A DNA stretch of 64,000 nucleotides from Sphingomonas sp. Mn802worker (GTDB taxonomy: Bacteria; Pseudomonadota; Alphaproteobacteria; Sphingomonadales; Sphingomonadaceae). The position numbers and the translations under genes were made by a program. Each line of letters begins with the position of its first letter. Positions within the stretch are counted from its first letter, which is position 1. Below are positions 46,183 through 54,965 of the stretch, piece after piece. The notes under the pieces are model-generated. The model saw only the letters and a program-made list of their open reading frames with translations, searched no databases and had not been told where the DNA came from. The DNA lies in assembly GCF_000382485.1 (NCBI RefSeq), contig NZ_AORY01000015.1:124001-188000 (forward strand). Direction: 5' to 3'.

Positions 46183-49062
46183 TTGACCGTCAAGTCACTC
46201 CTCGCCGCGGGCGTCGCGCTCGCCAGCCTCACCCCCGCGGCGCAGGCCCAAGCGGGCGCACCCGCGCAGGCCACGGCGGCGCCGGTGTCGTCGCTCGTCA
46301 ACGCGATCGACATCCCGTACCAGCAGTTCACGCTCAAGAACGGGCTGCGCGTCGTCGTGCATACCGATCGCAAGGCGCCGGTCGTTGCGGTCAGTGTATG
46401 GTACGATGTCGGGTCGAAGCACGAGCCCAAGGGCAAGACCGGCTTCGCGCACCTGTTCGAGCATCTGATGTTCAACGGCAGCGAGAATGCGCCAGGTGAC
46501 TTCTTCGAGCCGCTGCAACAGGTCGGCGCGACCGATTTCAACGGTACGACCTATTTCGACCGCACCAATTATTTCGAGACGGTGCCGCGTGCTGCGCTCG
46601 ATCGCGCCTTGTTCCTCGAATCCGATCGCATGGGTTACCTGACCGGCGCGATCACGCAGGGCGTGCTCGACGAGCAGCGCGGTGTCGTCCAGAACGAGAA
46701 GCGGCAGGGTGACAACCAGCCCTACGGTCTGCTCGAATACAAGCTGACCGAGGGGCTGTTCCCCGCGACGCACCCGTACGGTCACACCACGATCGGGTCG
46801 ATGGCTGACCTGGATGCGGCGACGCTGACCACGGTCAAGGACTGGTTCCACGACCATTACGGCCCCAATAATGCGGTGCTGGTGCTGGCAGGCGATATCG
46901 ACGTCGCGACCGCGCGCCCGCTGGTCGAGAAGTATTTCGGCGCGATCCCCGCCGGACCCAAGAGCGTCGCGCCGGCCGCGCCGGTGCCGACATCGCTGCC
47001 CGGCCCCGCGAGCGCGGTGATCAAGGACAATGTCGCCGCGACGATGATCGTCAAAACCTGGGCGGTGCCGGGGTTGAACGATCCCGCTGCCGCACCGCTC
47101 GACGTGGCGGCGGGCGTGCTCGGCGGGCTGGAAAGCTCGCGCTTCGACAATGAACTGGTCAAGCGCGACAAGCTGGCGGTGCGGGTGTCGGCGGACAACA
47201 GCAGCTTCGCACAGGTCGGCACGTTCACGATCAACGCGGTCGTGCGCCCAGGCGTCGACCCCGCGGTCGTGTCGCGCCGGATGGACGAGATCATGGCCGA
47301 GTTCCTGAAAAACGGGCCGAGTGCGGACGAGGTGAAGCGATACGTCACGCAGACCGTGTCCCGCCGGATCAATGGGCTCGAGTCAGTCGGCGGCTTCGGC
47401 GGCAAGGCGGTCGCGCTGGCAGAGGGCGCGCTCTATTCGAACGATCCGGGCTATTACAAGAAACAGCTCGCCCAGCTTGCCGCGCAGACGCCGGCAAGCG
47501 TCAAGGCAGCGGCGGACAAGTGGCTGTCGCGTCCGGGCTTCTCGGTCGACGTCGTGCCGGGCAAGCGCGACGCGTATGAGGAGGCGAAGGTGCCGCCGGC
47601 GGTCGTGGTGCAGGCCGCACCCGAACAGGCGGTGAAGGGCACGCGCGGGCCGCTGCCGGGCGTCGGGCAGATCGCAGGGCTGACCTTCCCCAAGGTCGAG
47701 CGCGCGCGGCTGTCGAACGGGATGGAGATCGTCTATGCGCGGCGCGCCACCGTGCCGATGACGCAGGCGGTGCTGAGCTTCGACGCCGGGGTCGCGGCCG
47801 ATGTGGCTGACAAGCTAGGCACGCAGGCGCTGACGCTGGCGATGATCGACGAGGGCACGCGGTCGCTGGGTTCGGTCCAGCTGGCCGAGGCGAAGGAGCG
47901 GCTGGGAGCGACGATCGGGACGGGCAGTTCGGCCGATCGCACCACCCTGTCGTTGCAGGTGCCGAGTGCGAATCTTGCCGCCGCGTCGCAGATCTGGGCC
48001 GACATCGCGCGCGCGCCCGCCTTCCCGGAAAGCGAGCTCGGCCGGGTCAAGACGCAGCAGCTGACGCAGATCCAGCAGGAGCTGACCAGCCCGGGTGGCC
48101 TGGCACAACGCGTGCTGCCCAAGCTGATCGCGCCAAATTCGCCCTATGCCAAGGCGCAGGGATCGGGTGACCCGCGCGCGGTGCAGGCGCTGACCCGCGC
48201 CGACCTCCTCGCGTTCCAGCAGGCGTGGCTGCGGCCGGACAAGGCGAAGATCTTCGTCGTCTCCGACCGGCCGCTTGCCGAGGTGCGGCAGGTGATGGAG
48301 CAGCGCTTCGGTGACTGGCGCGCGAGCGGCGCTGCCGGGCAGAAGGTGTTCCCGGCCGCCGATCAGACGACCAGCCCGCGCATCGTGCTGATCGATCGCC
48401 CGGACAGCCCGCAGTCGCTGATCGTCGCGGGTGCGCAGACGGGGTTGAAGGGTACCGACGACCTGCTGCCGGTCGAGGTCGGCAACGATGCGCTGGGTGG
48501 CAGCTTCCTCGGCCGCATCAACATGGACCTGCGTGAGACGAAGCACTGGTCCTACGGCGCGGGCGGCAGTTTCCGCCGCAACGAGATGGCGGCGCCCTAT
48601 TCGGTGCAGGCGCCGGTGCAGGCCAACCAGACCGGGCCGTCGATTGCGGCGATGCGCAGCGACATCGCGGGCTATGTCGGCGCGCAGCCGATGACGCAGG
48701 CCGAGTTCGAGCGTGCGATCAACGGCGCGACGCGGTCGCTATCGGGTGACTTCGAAACGTCGGGCGACGTGCTGCGCGCGATGCAGGCGAACGACCTCTA
48801 CAAGCGGCCGGACGATTATTACGCCACGATCACGCAGAAATATCGCGCGCTGACGCTGCCGCAGGTAAATGCGGCGACCAAGGCGGTGATCGATCCGGCG
48901 AAGTTCGTCTGGGTGGTCGTCGGGGACGCCAAGCAGGTCCAGCCGCAGCTCGGTACGCTCGGCCTGCCGGTGGAGGTGATGTCTGCCGCGGCGGTGGTCG
49001 CGCCATCTGCCGGAACGCCTGCGACCCCGGCGGCTGCAACGCCCGCTGCGACGCGGCGTTGA
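46183..49062 (+). CDS. M16-family zinc metallopeptidase, two-domain, secreted
   Basis: A 959-residue protein from a TTG at 46183 with GGGAG ten bases before it (a GTG three codons earlier is possible). A signal peptide (LLAAGVALASLTPAAQA) leads to an M16 domain with the inverted zinc motif HxxEH in FAHLFEHLMFNGS and the downstream glutamate in LDEQRGVVQNEKRQ. A second, inactive M16-like half starts near residue 505. Such proteins degrade peptides in the periplasm, and some process signal or bacteriocin peptides. It is a stand-alone gene in divergent position to marR. Confidence 0.93.
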   Translation: MTVKSLLAAGVALASLTPAAQAQAGAPAQATAAPVSSLVNAIDIPYQQFTLKNGLRVVVHTDRKAPVVAVSVWYDVGSKHEPKGKTGFAHLFEHLMFNGSENAPGDFFEPLQQVGATDFNGTTYFDRTNYFETVPRAALDRALFLESDRMGYLTGAITQGVLDEQRGVVQNEKRQGDNQPYGLLEYKLTEGLFPATHPYGHTTIGSMADLDAATLTTVKDWFHDHYGPNNAVLVLAGDIDVATARPLVEKYFGAIPAGPKSVAPAAPVPTSLPGPASAVIKDNVAATMIVKTWAVPGLNDPAAAPLDVAAGVLGGLESSRFDNELVKRDKLAVRVSADNSSFAQVGTFTINAVVRPGVDPAVVSRRMDEIMAEFLKNGPSADEVKRYVTQTVSRRINGLESVGGFGGKAVALAEGALYSNDPGYYKKQLAQLAAQTPASVKAAADKWLSRPGFSVDVVPGKRDAYEEAKVPPAVVVQAAPEQAVKGTRGPLPGVGQIAGLTFPKVERARLSNGMEIVYARRATVPMTQAVLSFDAGVAADVADKLGTQALTLAMIDEGTRSLGSVQLAEAKERLGATIGTGSSADRTTLSLQVPSANLAAASQIWADIARAPAFPESELGRVKTQQLTQIQQELTSPGGLAQRVLPKLIAPNSPYAKAQGSGDPRAVQALTRADLLAFQQAWLRPDKAKIFVVSDRPLAEVRQVMEQRFGDWRASGAAGQKVFPAADQTTSPRIVLIDRPDSPQSLIVAGAQTGLKGTDDLLPVEVGNDALGGSFLGRINMDLRETKHWSYGAGGSFRRNEMAAPYSVQAPVQANQTGPSIAAMRSDIAGYVGAQPMTQAEFERAINGATRSLSGDFETSGDVLRAMQANDLYKRPDDYYATITQKYRALTLPQVNAATKAVIDPAKFVWVVVGDAKQVQPQLGTLGLPVEVMSAAAVVAPSAGTPATPAAATPAATRR

Positions 49063-49098
49063 GGCGGCACCCCTTCGTTACAATTACAGGAGATCATC

Positions 49099-49398
49099 AT
49101 GGCCAATCTCGACGGTAGCTACGATTGCACGGTCAAATCGCCGCTTGGCGACCAGAACCTCACGCTGACGGTAAAGACCGAGGGCAACAGCTTCACCGGC
49201 CAGGCATCGGGCGCGATGGGCGCGTCCGACGTCTCGGGCGAGGTCGACGGCAATACGCTCAAGTGGAAGCAGCAGATGACGTCGCCGATGCCGATGACAC
49301 TTGATTGCAGCGCCACGATCGACGGCGACACCGTGACGGGTCAGGTCGGCGCGGGCGCGTTCGGCAGCTTCCCGCTGTCGGGTACGCGCAAGAGCTGA
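49099..49398 (+). CDS. Small beta-rich hypothetical protein
   Basis: A 99-residue protein with an excellent Shine-Dalgarno (AGGAG) before the ATG. The sequence alternates short strands and turns (GSYDCTVKSPLGDQNLTLTV, GNSFTGQASGAMGASDVSGE, CSATIDGDTVTGQV, FGSFPLSGTRKS), a pattern like a small lipocalin-type barrel. No signal peptide and no catalytic motif are visible. I do not recognise a named family; it may be one of the conserved hypotheticals of sphingomonads. A strong hairpin follows it. Confidence 0.75.
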   Translation: MANLDGSYDCTVKSPLGDQNLTLTVKTEGNSFTGQASGAMGASDVSGEVDGNTLKWKQQMTSPMPMTLDCSATIDGDTVTGQVGAGAFGSFPLSGTRKS

Positions 49399-49407
49399 TC
49401 GGAGGTA

Positions 49408-49447
49408 CGGGCACGCGTCGCAGGGTACGTCGCGTGCCCGCTCTTTG
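49408..49447 (+). terminator. Hairpin terminator after the 99-residue protein gene
   Basis: CGGGCACGCG (49408-49417) pairs perfectly with CGCGTGCCCG (49431-49440), 10 bp, followed by CTCTTT. It begins 9 bases after the stop codon. Confidence 0.75.
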
Positions 49448-49492
49448 GGCATCCGTGCTGACGGGCGTGAGCCGAGCCTGTATGCGGCGATG

Positions 49493-49768
49493 ATGGCGAG
49501 AAAGAAGCGCTATCTCACCGCGACGATGCCCGACGGCTACGTCAAGACGATCGGGCCGACCGCTTCGCCGTTTACGCATTTCTGGCGGATCGTTGCCGCG
49601 CTTGAGAACGGCAGGACCGAAGTGTTTTGGGGCCACGCCGCGTCGTTGAAGGAAGCGACCGCGAAGAAGCAGGCAACGGCCGATGCCGCACGACAGCGGG
49701 GCTGGCGCGACTATTTGTTCGAGGTCGTTCCCGTGGAGGAACACCGCGACGATCCGCGCCGCGGCTGA
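49493..49768 (+). CDS. Small basic hypothetical protein
   Basis: A 91-residue protein from the ATG at 49493 (the frame is open for 16 more codons). It starts MARKKRYLTATMPDGYVKTI, followed by FTHFWRIVAALENGRTEVFW, a Lys/Ala-rich helix (SLKEATAKKQATADAARQRG) and a charged tail. The frame's codon pattern fits its neighbours. I do not recognise a family and see no signal peptide. It is 15 bases before the convergent MFS gene end. Confidence 0.5.
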   Translation: MARKKRYLTATMPDGYVKTIGPTASPFTHFWRIVAALENGRTEVFWGHAASLKEATAKKQATADAARQRGWRDYLFEVVPVEEHRDDPRRG

Positions 49769-49783
49769 GGCCCTGGCAGCCGG

Positions 49784-51040
49784 TCAGTCTCCTTTCGTCT
49801 CCGGCATCGCCACGAGGTAGAGCGAGAATCCGACCGCCGCGATCGCCGCGAGCGTCAGGAAGCTGGCGCTATATCCCGCCCAGACGATGATCGCGCCCGC
49901 GAGGCTTGCCGACAGCGCGGCCCCTAGCCGCTGCGTCGTCGCGACCGCGCCCTGGCTGACGTTGAAGCGGCCTGAGCCTTTGGTCAGATCGGCGATCACG
50001 ACAGGGAACAGCGCGCCGAAGATCCCTGCGCCGACGCCGTCGAGCGCCTGCACTCCGACCAGCCACCACGGATTGTCCGACACAGTGCAGAGTGCCCCTC
50101 GCGCGGCGAGGAAGGCGAAGGCGACAAGGAAGGTCGGCTTCGTGCCCCAGCGGTCGGCATTGCGCCCGACCAGCATCGCGACCGGCACCATCACCAGCTG
50201 CGCCGCGACGATGCACGCGGCGGTGAGCGAGGTCGCCTGATCCTTGCCGACGCTTTTCGCGAGCAACTGGCTGACCGAGGTCAGCATCGCGGCGTTGGAC
50301 AGGTGGAACAGGAAGGCGATGACGGCGAAGATCAGCAGCGGCTTGTTCTCGATCAGCGTCTTCCACCCGCTCGGCTCCTCGCAACCGTCCTCCGGCTCGC
50401 AGTCGAGCCCGCGTGCGACCGCATTGTCGATGTCGTCGTTGCGGATACGCGCTGCGCTGGCGATGCTGGCGATCGTCAGCGCACCCATCAGGTAGAAGAC
50501 GACGACCGGGCCGAACTTCCACGCCAACGCGCCCGCGAGTGCCGCCGAGACCGCATTGCCGGCGTGGTTGAACGCTTCGTTACGTCCGACGCGCTTGGCA
50601 AATACCTTCGGCCCGACGAGCCCGAGCGTGATGCCCGAGATCGCGGGGGCGAACAGCGCGCCCGCCGCCGCGGCGATCGACTGCGTCGCGGTGACCATGG
50701 CGAACCCGTGAACGAACGGCAGCGACACGCTGGTCAAGGTGACGAGCAGCGCGGCGGCCATGACGATCCGCGGCTTGTTGCAGCTTTTGTCGATCAGGCT
50801 GCCCGCCGGAGTCTGCGCCAGCAGGCCGAAGATGCCCGCGATCGTCAGCACCATGCCGACCGTCGCCTCGTTCCAGCCGTGCGCCGGCCCGCGCACCGCG
50901 ACGAGATAGATGGCGAGGTACGGACCCAGACCGTCGCGCACGTCGGCGAGGAAGAAGTTGAGCGCGTCGAGCGTGCGGCCGGGCGCTCCCCGCTGCGGGG
51001 CCGAGCCGCCCGTCATGATCGATGCCGTTGCCGTCGCCAT
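49784..51040 (-). CDS. Major facilitator superfamily transporter
   Basis: A 418-residue protein from the ATG at 51040, with 12 predicted membrane segments. The opening TLDALNFFLADVRDGLGPYL is typical of a proteobacterial MFS group of unknown substrate, and ADRWGTKPTFLVAFAF carries the motif A-like loop. A short charged central loop (GLDCEPEDGCEEPSGW) with two cysteines lies between halves. It is the last gene of a four-gene minus-strand operon with a DMT-type protein, an ArsB/SLC13-like permease and a phosphoesterase, which suggests an export function. Confidence 0.88.
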   Translation of the reverse strand: MATATASIMTGGSAPQRGAPGRTLDALNFFLADVRDGLGPYLAIYLVAVRGPAHGWNEATVGMVLTIAGIFGLLAQTPAGSLIDKSCNKPRIVMAAALLVTLTSVSLPFVHGFAMVTATQSIAAAAGALFAPAISGITLGLVGPKVFAKRVGRNEAFNHAGNAVSAALAGALAWKFGPVVVFYLMGALTIASIASAARIRNDDIDNAVARGLDCEPEDGCEEPSGWKTLIENKPLLIFAVIAFLFHLSNAAMLTSVSQLLAKSVGKDQATSLTAACIVAAQLVMVPVAMLVGRNADRWGTKPTFLVAFAFLAARGALCTVSDNPWWLVGVQALDGVGAGIFGALFPVVIADLTKGSGRFNVSQGAVATTQRLGAALSASLAGAIIVWAGYSASFLTLAAIAAVGFSLYLVAMPETKGD

Positions 51041-51069
51041 GATCCGTTTCCCGTCGTTCGAGCCAGCGT

Positions 51070-51516
51070 TCAGAATCTGGAGATCAGCGTCACGCCGCCG
51101 ATCATCAGCGCGGCGCCCAGAAAGCGCATCGGGTTCATGGAATGCTGCTCCATCCGCAGCAGACCGAAATGATCGATCGCAAGGCTTGCCAGGATGTTGG
51201 CGGTGATGGTGACGCCGTTGACCGGTCCCGCGCCCAGTTTCTGGATAAAGGTGAAGCCTGCGAACACCGCGACCGCGCCGACGATCCCGCCGAGCGGCGC
51301 CCACCACGGCATCGCCGCGAGGTCGCCGACGCTAGGCAACGGGCGCGGCATGCACGCGAACAGCGCGGCGGTGACGAACAGCACCAGCATGAACGACACC
51401 GACGTTGCGAGCCACGGATTGCCGAGCGACTTGTTTAGCTCGCCACCCATTGCGGCACCGGCGGCCTGCAACATGCCGGCAACGAAGATGAAGGGAAAAG
51501 CCCAGGCCGCGTTCAT
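51070..51516 (-). CDS. DMT-family transporter, DUF606/YdcZ type
   Basis: A 148-residue protein with five predicted membrane segments (AWAFPFIFVAGMLQAAGAAM, VSFMLVLFVTAALFA, PLGGIVGAVAVFAGFTFIQK, NGVTITANILASLAI, FLGAALMIGGVTLISR). The length and the two blocks LGAGPVNGVTITANILASLA and GAVAVFAGF fit the DUF606 group of half-size DMT transporters, which pair into dimers. Substrate unknown. It begins 10 bases after the ArsB-like gene and ends 29 bases before the MFS gene. Confidence 0.85.
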   Translation of the reverse strand: MNAAWAFPFIFVAGMLQAAGAAMGGELNKSLGNPWLATSVSFMLVLFVTAALFACMPRPLPSVGDLAAMPWWAPLGGIVGAVAVFAGFTFIQKLGAGPVNGVTITANILASLAIDHFGLLRMEQHSMNPMRFLGAALMIGGVTLISRF

Positions 51517-51526
51517 GGTGTCATCC

Positions 51527-52777
51527 TCATACCAGCAGCCGCACGCCGAGCGCGGCGACGAGCGCGAGCGGCATCGCCACCGCGCCGACCTTCAGAAAGG
51601 CAAGAAAGCCGACATCCTCGCCCTCGCGGCGGATCACCTGCAACCACAGGATGGTCGCGAGCGAGCCGGTGACCGACAGATTGGGGCCGAGGTCGACGCC
51701 GATCAGCAGCGCGTCCGTGACGATGCGCGGTGGCTGCGCCTGCGCGACCGCCGTAGCGGCGACAAGTCCAGCGGGCAGGTTGTTCATCAGGTTGCACACG
51801 AACGCGAGGATTGTGCCCGATGCGGCGGCGGCTGCGAGCGGCTGTGCCGAGGCAGCGCGCAACGATGCGGCGACGTGCGCGATCACGCCGGTGCGATCGA
51901 GCGCCTCGACCAGCACGAACAGCCCGGCGACGAGCGGCAGCACGCCCCACGACACTTGCCGCGCGAGCGTGAGCGGCGACGCCTTTGCCGCGGCAGAGAC
52001 GAGCAAGGCAGTCGCGATCCCGGCCATCGCGGTCGGCAGGCCGAGTTCACGGTCGAGCGCGGAGGCGACCAACAGCAGCGCCGCGGTGGCGATGATGCCG
52101 AGGATCGCGAGCTTGCCCGGCCACGTCAGCGCCTCTCGCGCAACGTCGCTTTCGCACGCGCCCGCGATCCGGCGTGCCTGCGTCCAGCGCAGGACTAGGA
52201 AGGTGACGACGATCGACGCGAGTGACGGCAGCGCAAAGGAGCGCAGCCATTGCCCAAGTGGCGGCATGTGCCCGCCATAGAGCACAAGGTTGGCGGGATT
52301 GGAGATCGGCAGCACGAAGCTGGCCGCATTGGCGATCAGCGCGCAGGCGAACAGCAAAGGCAGCGGATCGGCCTTCGCCTTCTTCGCCGCGGCGAACACC
52401 GCGGGTGTCAGCACCACCGCGGTCGCGTCGTTCGACATGAACGTCGTGACGATCACGCCGGTTGCATAGACGAGCAGGAACAGCCGCGCGCGCGATCCCT
52501 TGCTGGCGTTGACTGCGGTGGCGGCGATCCAGTCGAACGCGCCGTGTTCGCGCGCGGTCTCGCTAAGCAGCATCATGCCGGTCAGGAACAGGTAGACGTC
52601 GAGCCCTTTGGCGACCGCGCCGCCGGCCTCGTGGAGCGGCATCAGCCCGAGCAGGACGAGCAGCACTGCACCCGCGACGGCCCAGATCCATTCGGGCCAG
52701 CGCATCGGCCGCGCGATGACCGCCGCGGTCGACAGTCCCGCGATCGCCCAGCTGGCGCCGGTCGCGACGCTTACCAT
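51527..52777 (-). CDS. ArsB/SLC13-type (ion transporter superfamily) permease
   Basis: A 416-residue protein with about 11 membrane segments. The re-entrant motifs are STFMSNDAT-like (TTFMSNDATAVVLTP) in the first half with LPISNPANLVLYGG, and CNLMNNLPAGLVAATAV with GVDLGPNLSVTGSLATILW in the second. This pattern matches the ArsB/NhaD/CitMHS ion-transporter group and closely the ArsB-like branch. Arsenite export is possible, but no arsR, arsC or other arsenic gene is near, so another anion is equally possible. It overlaps the upstream phosphoesterase by 7 bases. Confidence 0.85.
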   Translation of the reverse strand: MVSVATGASWAIAGLSTAAVIARPMRWPEWIWAVAGAVLLVLLGLMPLHEAGGAVAKGLDVYLFLTGMMLLSETAREHGAFDWIAATAVNASKGSRARLFLLVYATGVIVTTFMSNDATAVVLTPAVFAAAKKAKADPLPLLFACALIANAASFVLPISNPANLVLYGGHMPPLGQWLRSFALPSLASIVVTFLVLRWTQARRIAGACESDVAREALTWPGKLAILGIIATAALLLVASALDRELGLPTAMAGIATALLVSAAAKASPLTLARQVSWGVLPLVAGLFVLVEALDRTGVIAHVAASLRAASAQPLAAAAASGTILAFVCNLMNNLPAGLVAATAVAQAQPPRIVTDALLIGVDLGPNLSVTGSLATILWLQVIRREGEDVGFLAFLKVGAVAMPLALVAALGVRLLV

Positions 52778-53907
52778 CCGCCACCGTTCTTGTTCGGGCC
52801 AAGCTGCGCGCCGTCGATCCCGGCGACCGGCCACGCACCGACCGCGTGGCAATCCTGACCCGGCGCGACCGGCAGGCGGCGTTTCGGGATCGCGTCGACG
52901 CCGCGCACCAGCACGTCGATCATGTCGTGGGCGCCACCGCACGTGACGCGCAGCGTGTGCAACCCCGCGTCGAGCGACACCTTGCCACGCCACCATCCAT
53001 CGGGGCTGAGCTTCATCGCTGTGGCGGTCGAGCCATGCTCCAGCGTCACGGCGATGTCGTCGGGTGCACCGTCGACGCGCGCGGTCACGGTCACACTGCC
53101 CGGCCGCGGTACCTGTCCAGGATCAGCGGGGCGTGTGACGAGGCGGCGGTCGCACGGCGACACGATCTGCACATGCGGCCAGGGTGCGTCGAGCGTGCGG
53201 AAGCGCCAGCTCGGCACGCCGTCATGGACGGTGACGATCGCGAAACCGGGGCAGCCGTGATCCTCCTCGATCTGCCCGGTCGAGCGCGTCGCGCCGTAGA
53301 CGACATAGCCGTCGTTCAGCAGCTCGTTGTAATGCGTGTGCCCGGTGTCGACGAGGGCAACGCCGCCGTGAATGAAGCTGAGCGCCACCGCGTCGCCATC
53401 CGCCGCGAGGTCACCCGGATAAGCGTGCATGAAGACGAGCGGCATCTGACCCTCGGCGTTGGCGCGCGCGCATTCCTCGGCGATGCGGTTGCGGTCGTGC
53501 ATCGTCAGGCGGAAGTCGGGACCTCCGGCGCCCGCCGACACGATGTCGAGGAAGATGCAGCGATGGCCGGCGATCACCTCGTGGTCGGGGCGGTTCGCGG
53601 GCGGGATCGCCGCGTCGTAGGCGGCAAGGTCGCCGGGCTCGAAATCGTGGTCGCCGGGGATGATGCGCCACGGAACGCTCAGCGGCGCGAGCGTGTCGGT
53701 CATGATGCGATATTGCTCGGGCGTGCCGTGGTTTGCGTTATCGCCGGGCAGGTAGACGAAATCGACCGACCCACGCAGTCGCGTTTCGACCTGATCGACG
53801 ATCGCCGCCAGACGATCGCGGCTCTCCCAGCCGTCTGCTTCGTCGAGGTGCAGGTCGCCGATATGGATCCACGTAATCGACTGGGGGGAAACATGCGGAT
53901 CAGTCAC
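52771..53907 (-). CDS. Calcineurin-like metallophosphoesterase
   Basis: A 378-residue protein. The metal-binding blocks are in order: IHIGDLHL (D-x-H), YLPGDNANHG (GDxxxxG with N), IIPGDHDFE (GDHD), FMHAYPGD and VDTGHTHYNE (GHTH). Residues about 270-378 are beta-rich and of unknown role, ending PNKNGGGW. It has no signal peptide. Substrate unknown (phosphomonoester, diester or nucleotide). It leads an operon of three transporters, with the ArsB-like gene overlapping its end, so it may release or modify the transported compound. Confidence 0.88.
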   Translation of the reverse strand: MTDPHVSPQSITWIHIGDLHLDEADGWESRDRLAAIVDQVETRLRGSVDFVYLPGDNANHGTPEQYRIMTDTLAPLSVPWRIIPGDHDFEPGDLAAYDAAIPPANRPDHEVIAGHRCIFLDIVSAGAGGPDFRLTMHDRNRIAEECARANAEGQMPLVFMHAYPGDLAADGDAVALSFIHGGVALVDTGHTHYNELLNDGYVVYGATRSTGQIEEDHGCPGFAIVTVHDGVPSWRFRTLDAPWPHVQIVSPCDRRLVTRPADPGQVPRPGSVTVTARVDGAPDDIAVTLEHGSTATAMKLSPDGWWRGKVSLDAGLHTLRVTCGGAHDMIDVLVRGVDAIPKRRLPVAPGQDCHAVGAWPVAGIDGAQLGPNKNGGGW

Positions 53908-54057
53908 GCCGGTGTTCCATCGATTTCGCCTCAGGCAGAAGTGGCGATGGAACCCGGCAATGTTCAGAAATGTCCATGCCGGCCGGAATAAACTGGATCA
54001 TTAGGCGGCGTCCTCCCGCCAACGGAAACCGCGACCGGTTCGGGCGTTTGCAGCGCC

Positions 54058-54825
54058 ATGTCGGCCAGCCAGCTAGAAACCCGTCTGTCGCACCACCTCG
54101 ACCTGACCTTTGCCGAGCGTGACGCACTGCGCTGGCTCGAGCGGCGCGAGCGATCGTATCCCGCCGGCGCGGTGATCTTCCACGAAGGCGAGGCGATCGA
54201 AAGCCTCTATATCGTCGGCAGCGGCTGGCTGCACAGTTCGGTGACGCTGCGCGATGGCGACCGGCAGATCCTGCGCTTCTACTTCATCGGCGACATCACC
54301 ACGACGCTGTCGGTCGCCTGGCAGCACAGCGCGGCGACGTTGCAGGCGGTCAGCGACACGACCTTGTTCGAGATCCCGAAGGAGCATTTCGGCGATCTGT
54401 TCCGCAAGCACCCGCGGCTGGGCGCGTTGATGTTCGCGATTTCCGCGTCGGAGCAGGTGTCGATCGGCGACCGGCTCACCTCGATCAGCAAGACCGATGG
54501 GTTCACGCGTATCGCGACGCTGTTGCTCGACATTCGTTCGCGCTTACGCGTCGTCGACAATCTGGAGGGCAGCGCGTTCGAGCTGCCGCTGACGCAGAAG
54601 GATATCGGCGATGCGGTCGGTTTGACCAAGACGCACGTCAACCGATCGCTCAAGTCGCTGGAGGCGACCGGGCTGGTCGAGCGCGACGGACGGGTGGTGC
54701 GGATCACCGATGTCGACCGGCTCGCCGCGCTGGTCGATTTCCACGATCGTCACGCGGTGATCGCGACCGACTGGCTGCCGCCGGTCGGCGCCGCTGTGTC
54801 TCCGACGCTGGAAAAAGTGACATAG
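54058..54825 (+). CDS. Crp/Fnr-family transcription regulator
   Basis: A 255-residue protein. Residues about 20-140 are a cyclic-nucleotide-binding-like barrel (RSYPAGAVIFHEGEAIESLY, GDRQILRFYFIGDI), and residues about 175-225 are a Crp-type helix-turn-helix (LTQKDIGDAVGLTKTHVNRS, then LVERDGRVVRI). It has no cysteine at all, so it cannot carry the Fnr iron-sulfur cluster; the cAMP-contact glutamate/arginine pattern of Crp is not obvious either. The ligand is unknown. It is followed by a perfect GTGAT-N4-ATCAC site and the inositol/YcaO gene set, which it may control. Confidence 0.92.
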   Translation: MSASQLETRLSHHLDLTFAERDALRWLERRERSYPAGAVIFHEGEAIESLYIVGSGWLHSSVTLRDGDRQILRFYFIGDITTTLSVAWQHSAATLQAVSDTTLFEIPKEHFGDLFRKHPRLGALMFAISASEQVSIGDRLTSISKTDGFTRIATLLLDIRSRLRVVDNLEGSAFELPLTQKDIGDAVGLTKTHVNRSLKSLEATGLVERDGRVVRITDVDRLAALVDFHDRHAVIATDWLPPVGAAVSPTLEKVT

Positions 54826-54847
54826 GTTACACCGATGGATCAAATCA

Positions 54848-54861
54848 GTGATGTAGATCAC
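54848..54861 (+). promoter_or_regulatory. Crp/Fnr-type binding site upstream of the inositol/YcaO operon
   Basis: GTGAT (54848-54852), GTAG, ATCAC (54857-54861) is a perfect 5+5 inverted repeat with the 4-base spacer of Fnr/FixK boxes. It lies between the Crp/Fnr gene and ino1, 105 bases before the ino1 ATG, so the neighbouring regulator is the obvious candidate to bind it. Confidence 0.6.
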
Positions 54862-54867
54862 CGCGTC

Positions 54868-54892
54868 GGAACAAAGTCGCGTTTTGTACGTG
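54868..54892 (+). promoter_or_regulatory. Weak EcfG-like promoter before the inositol/YcaO operon
   Basis: GGAAC (54868-54872), 16 bases, then CGTG (54889-54892); consensus is GGAAC-N16/17-CGTT, so one mismatch. The predicted start would be near 54898. It lies directly downstream of the Crp/Fnr-type site. Chance occurrence cannot be excluded. Confidence 0.3.
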
Positions 54893-54965
54893 CGCCATTG
54901 GAACGGTGGCGTCGTCAGCTTCTTTCTGCCTTTCATTGGGTCCGCTCTCGGACCGGGGTTGGGGA

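Noticed and set aside
51527..52777. Naming the permease arsB in an arsenic resistance operon
   Set aside because: No arsR, arsC, arsH or similar gene lies near; the superfamily transports several anions.
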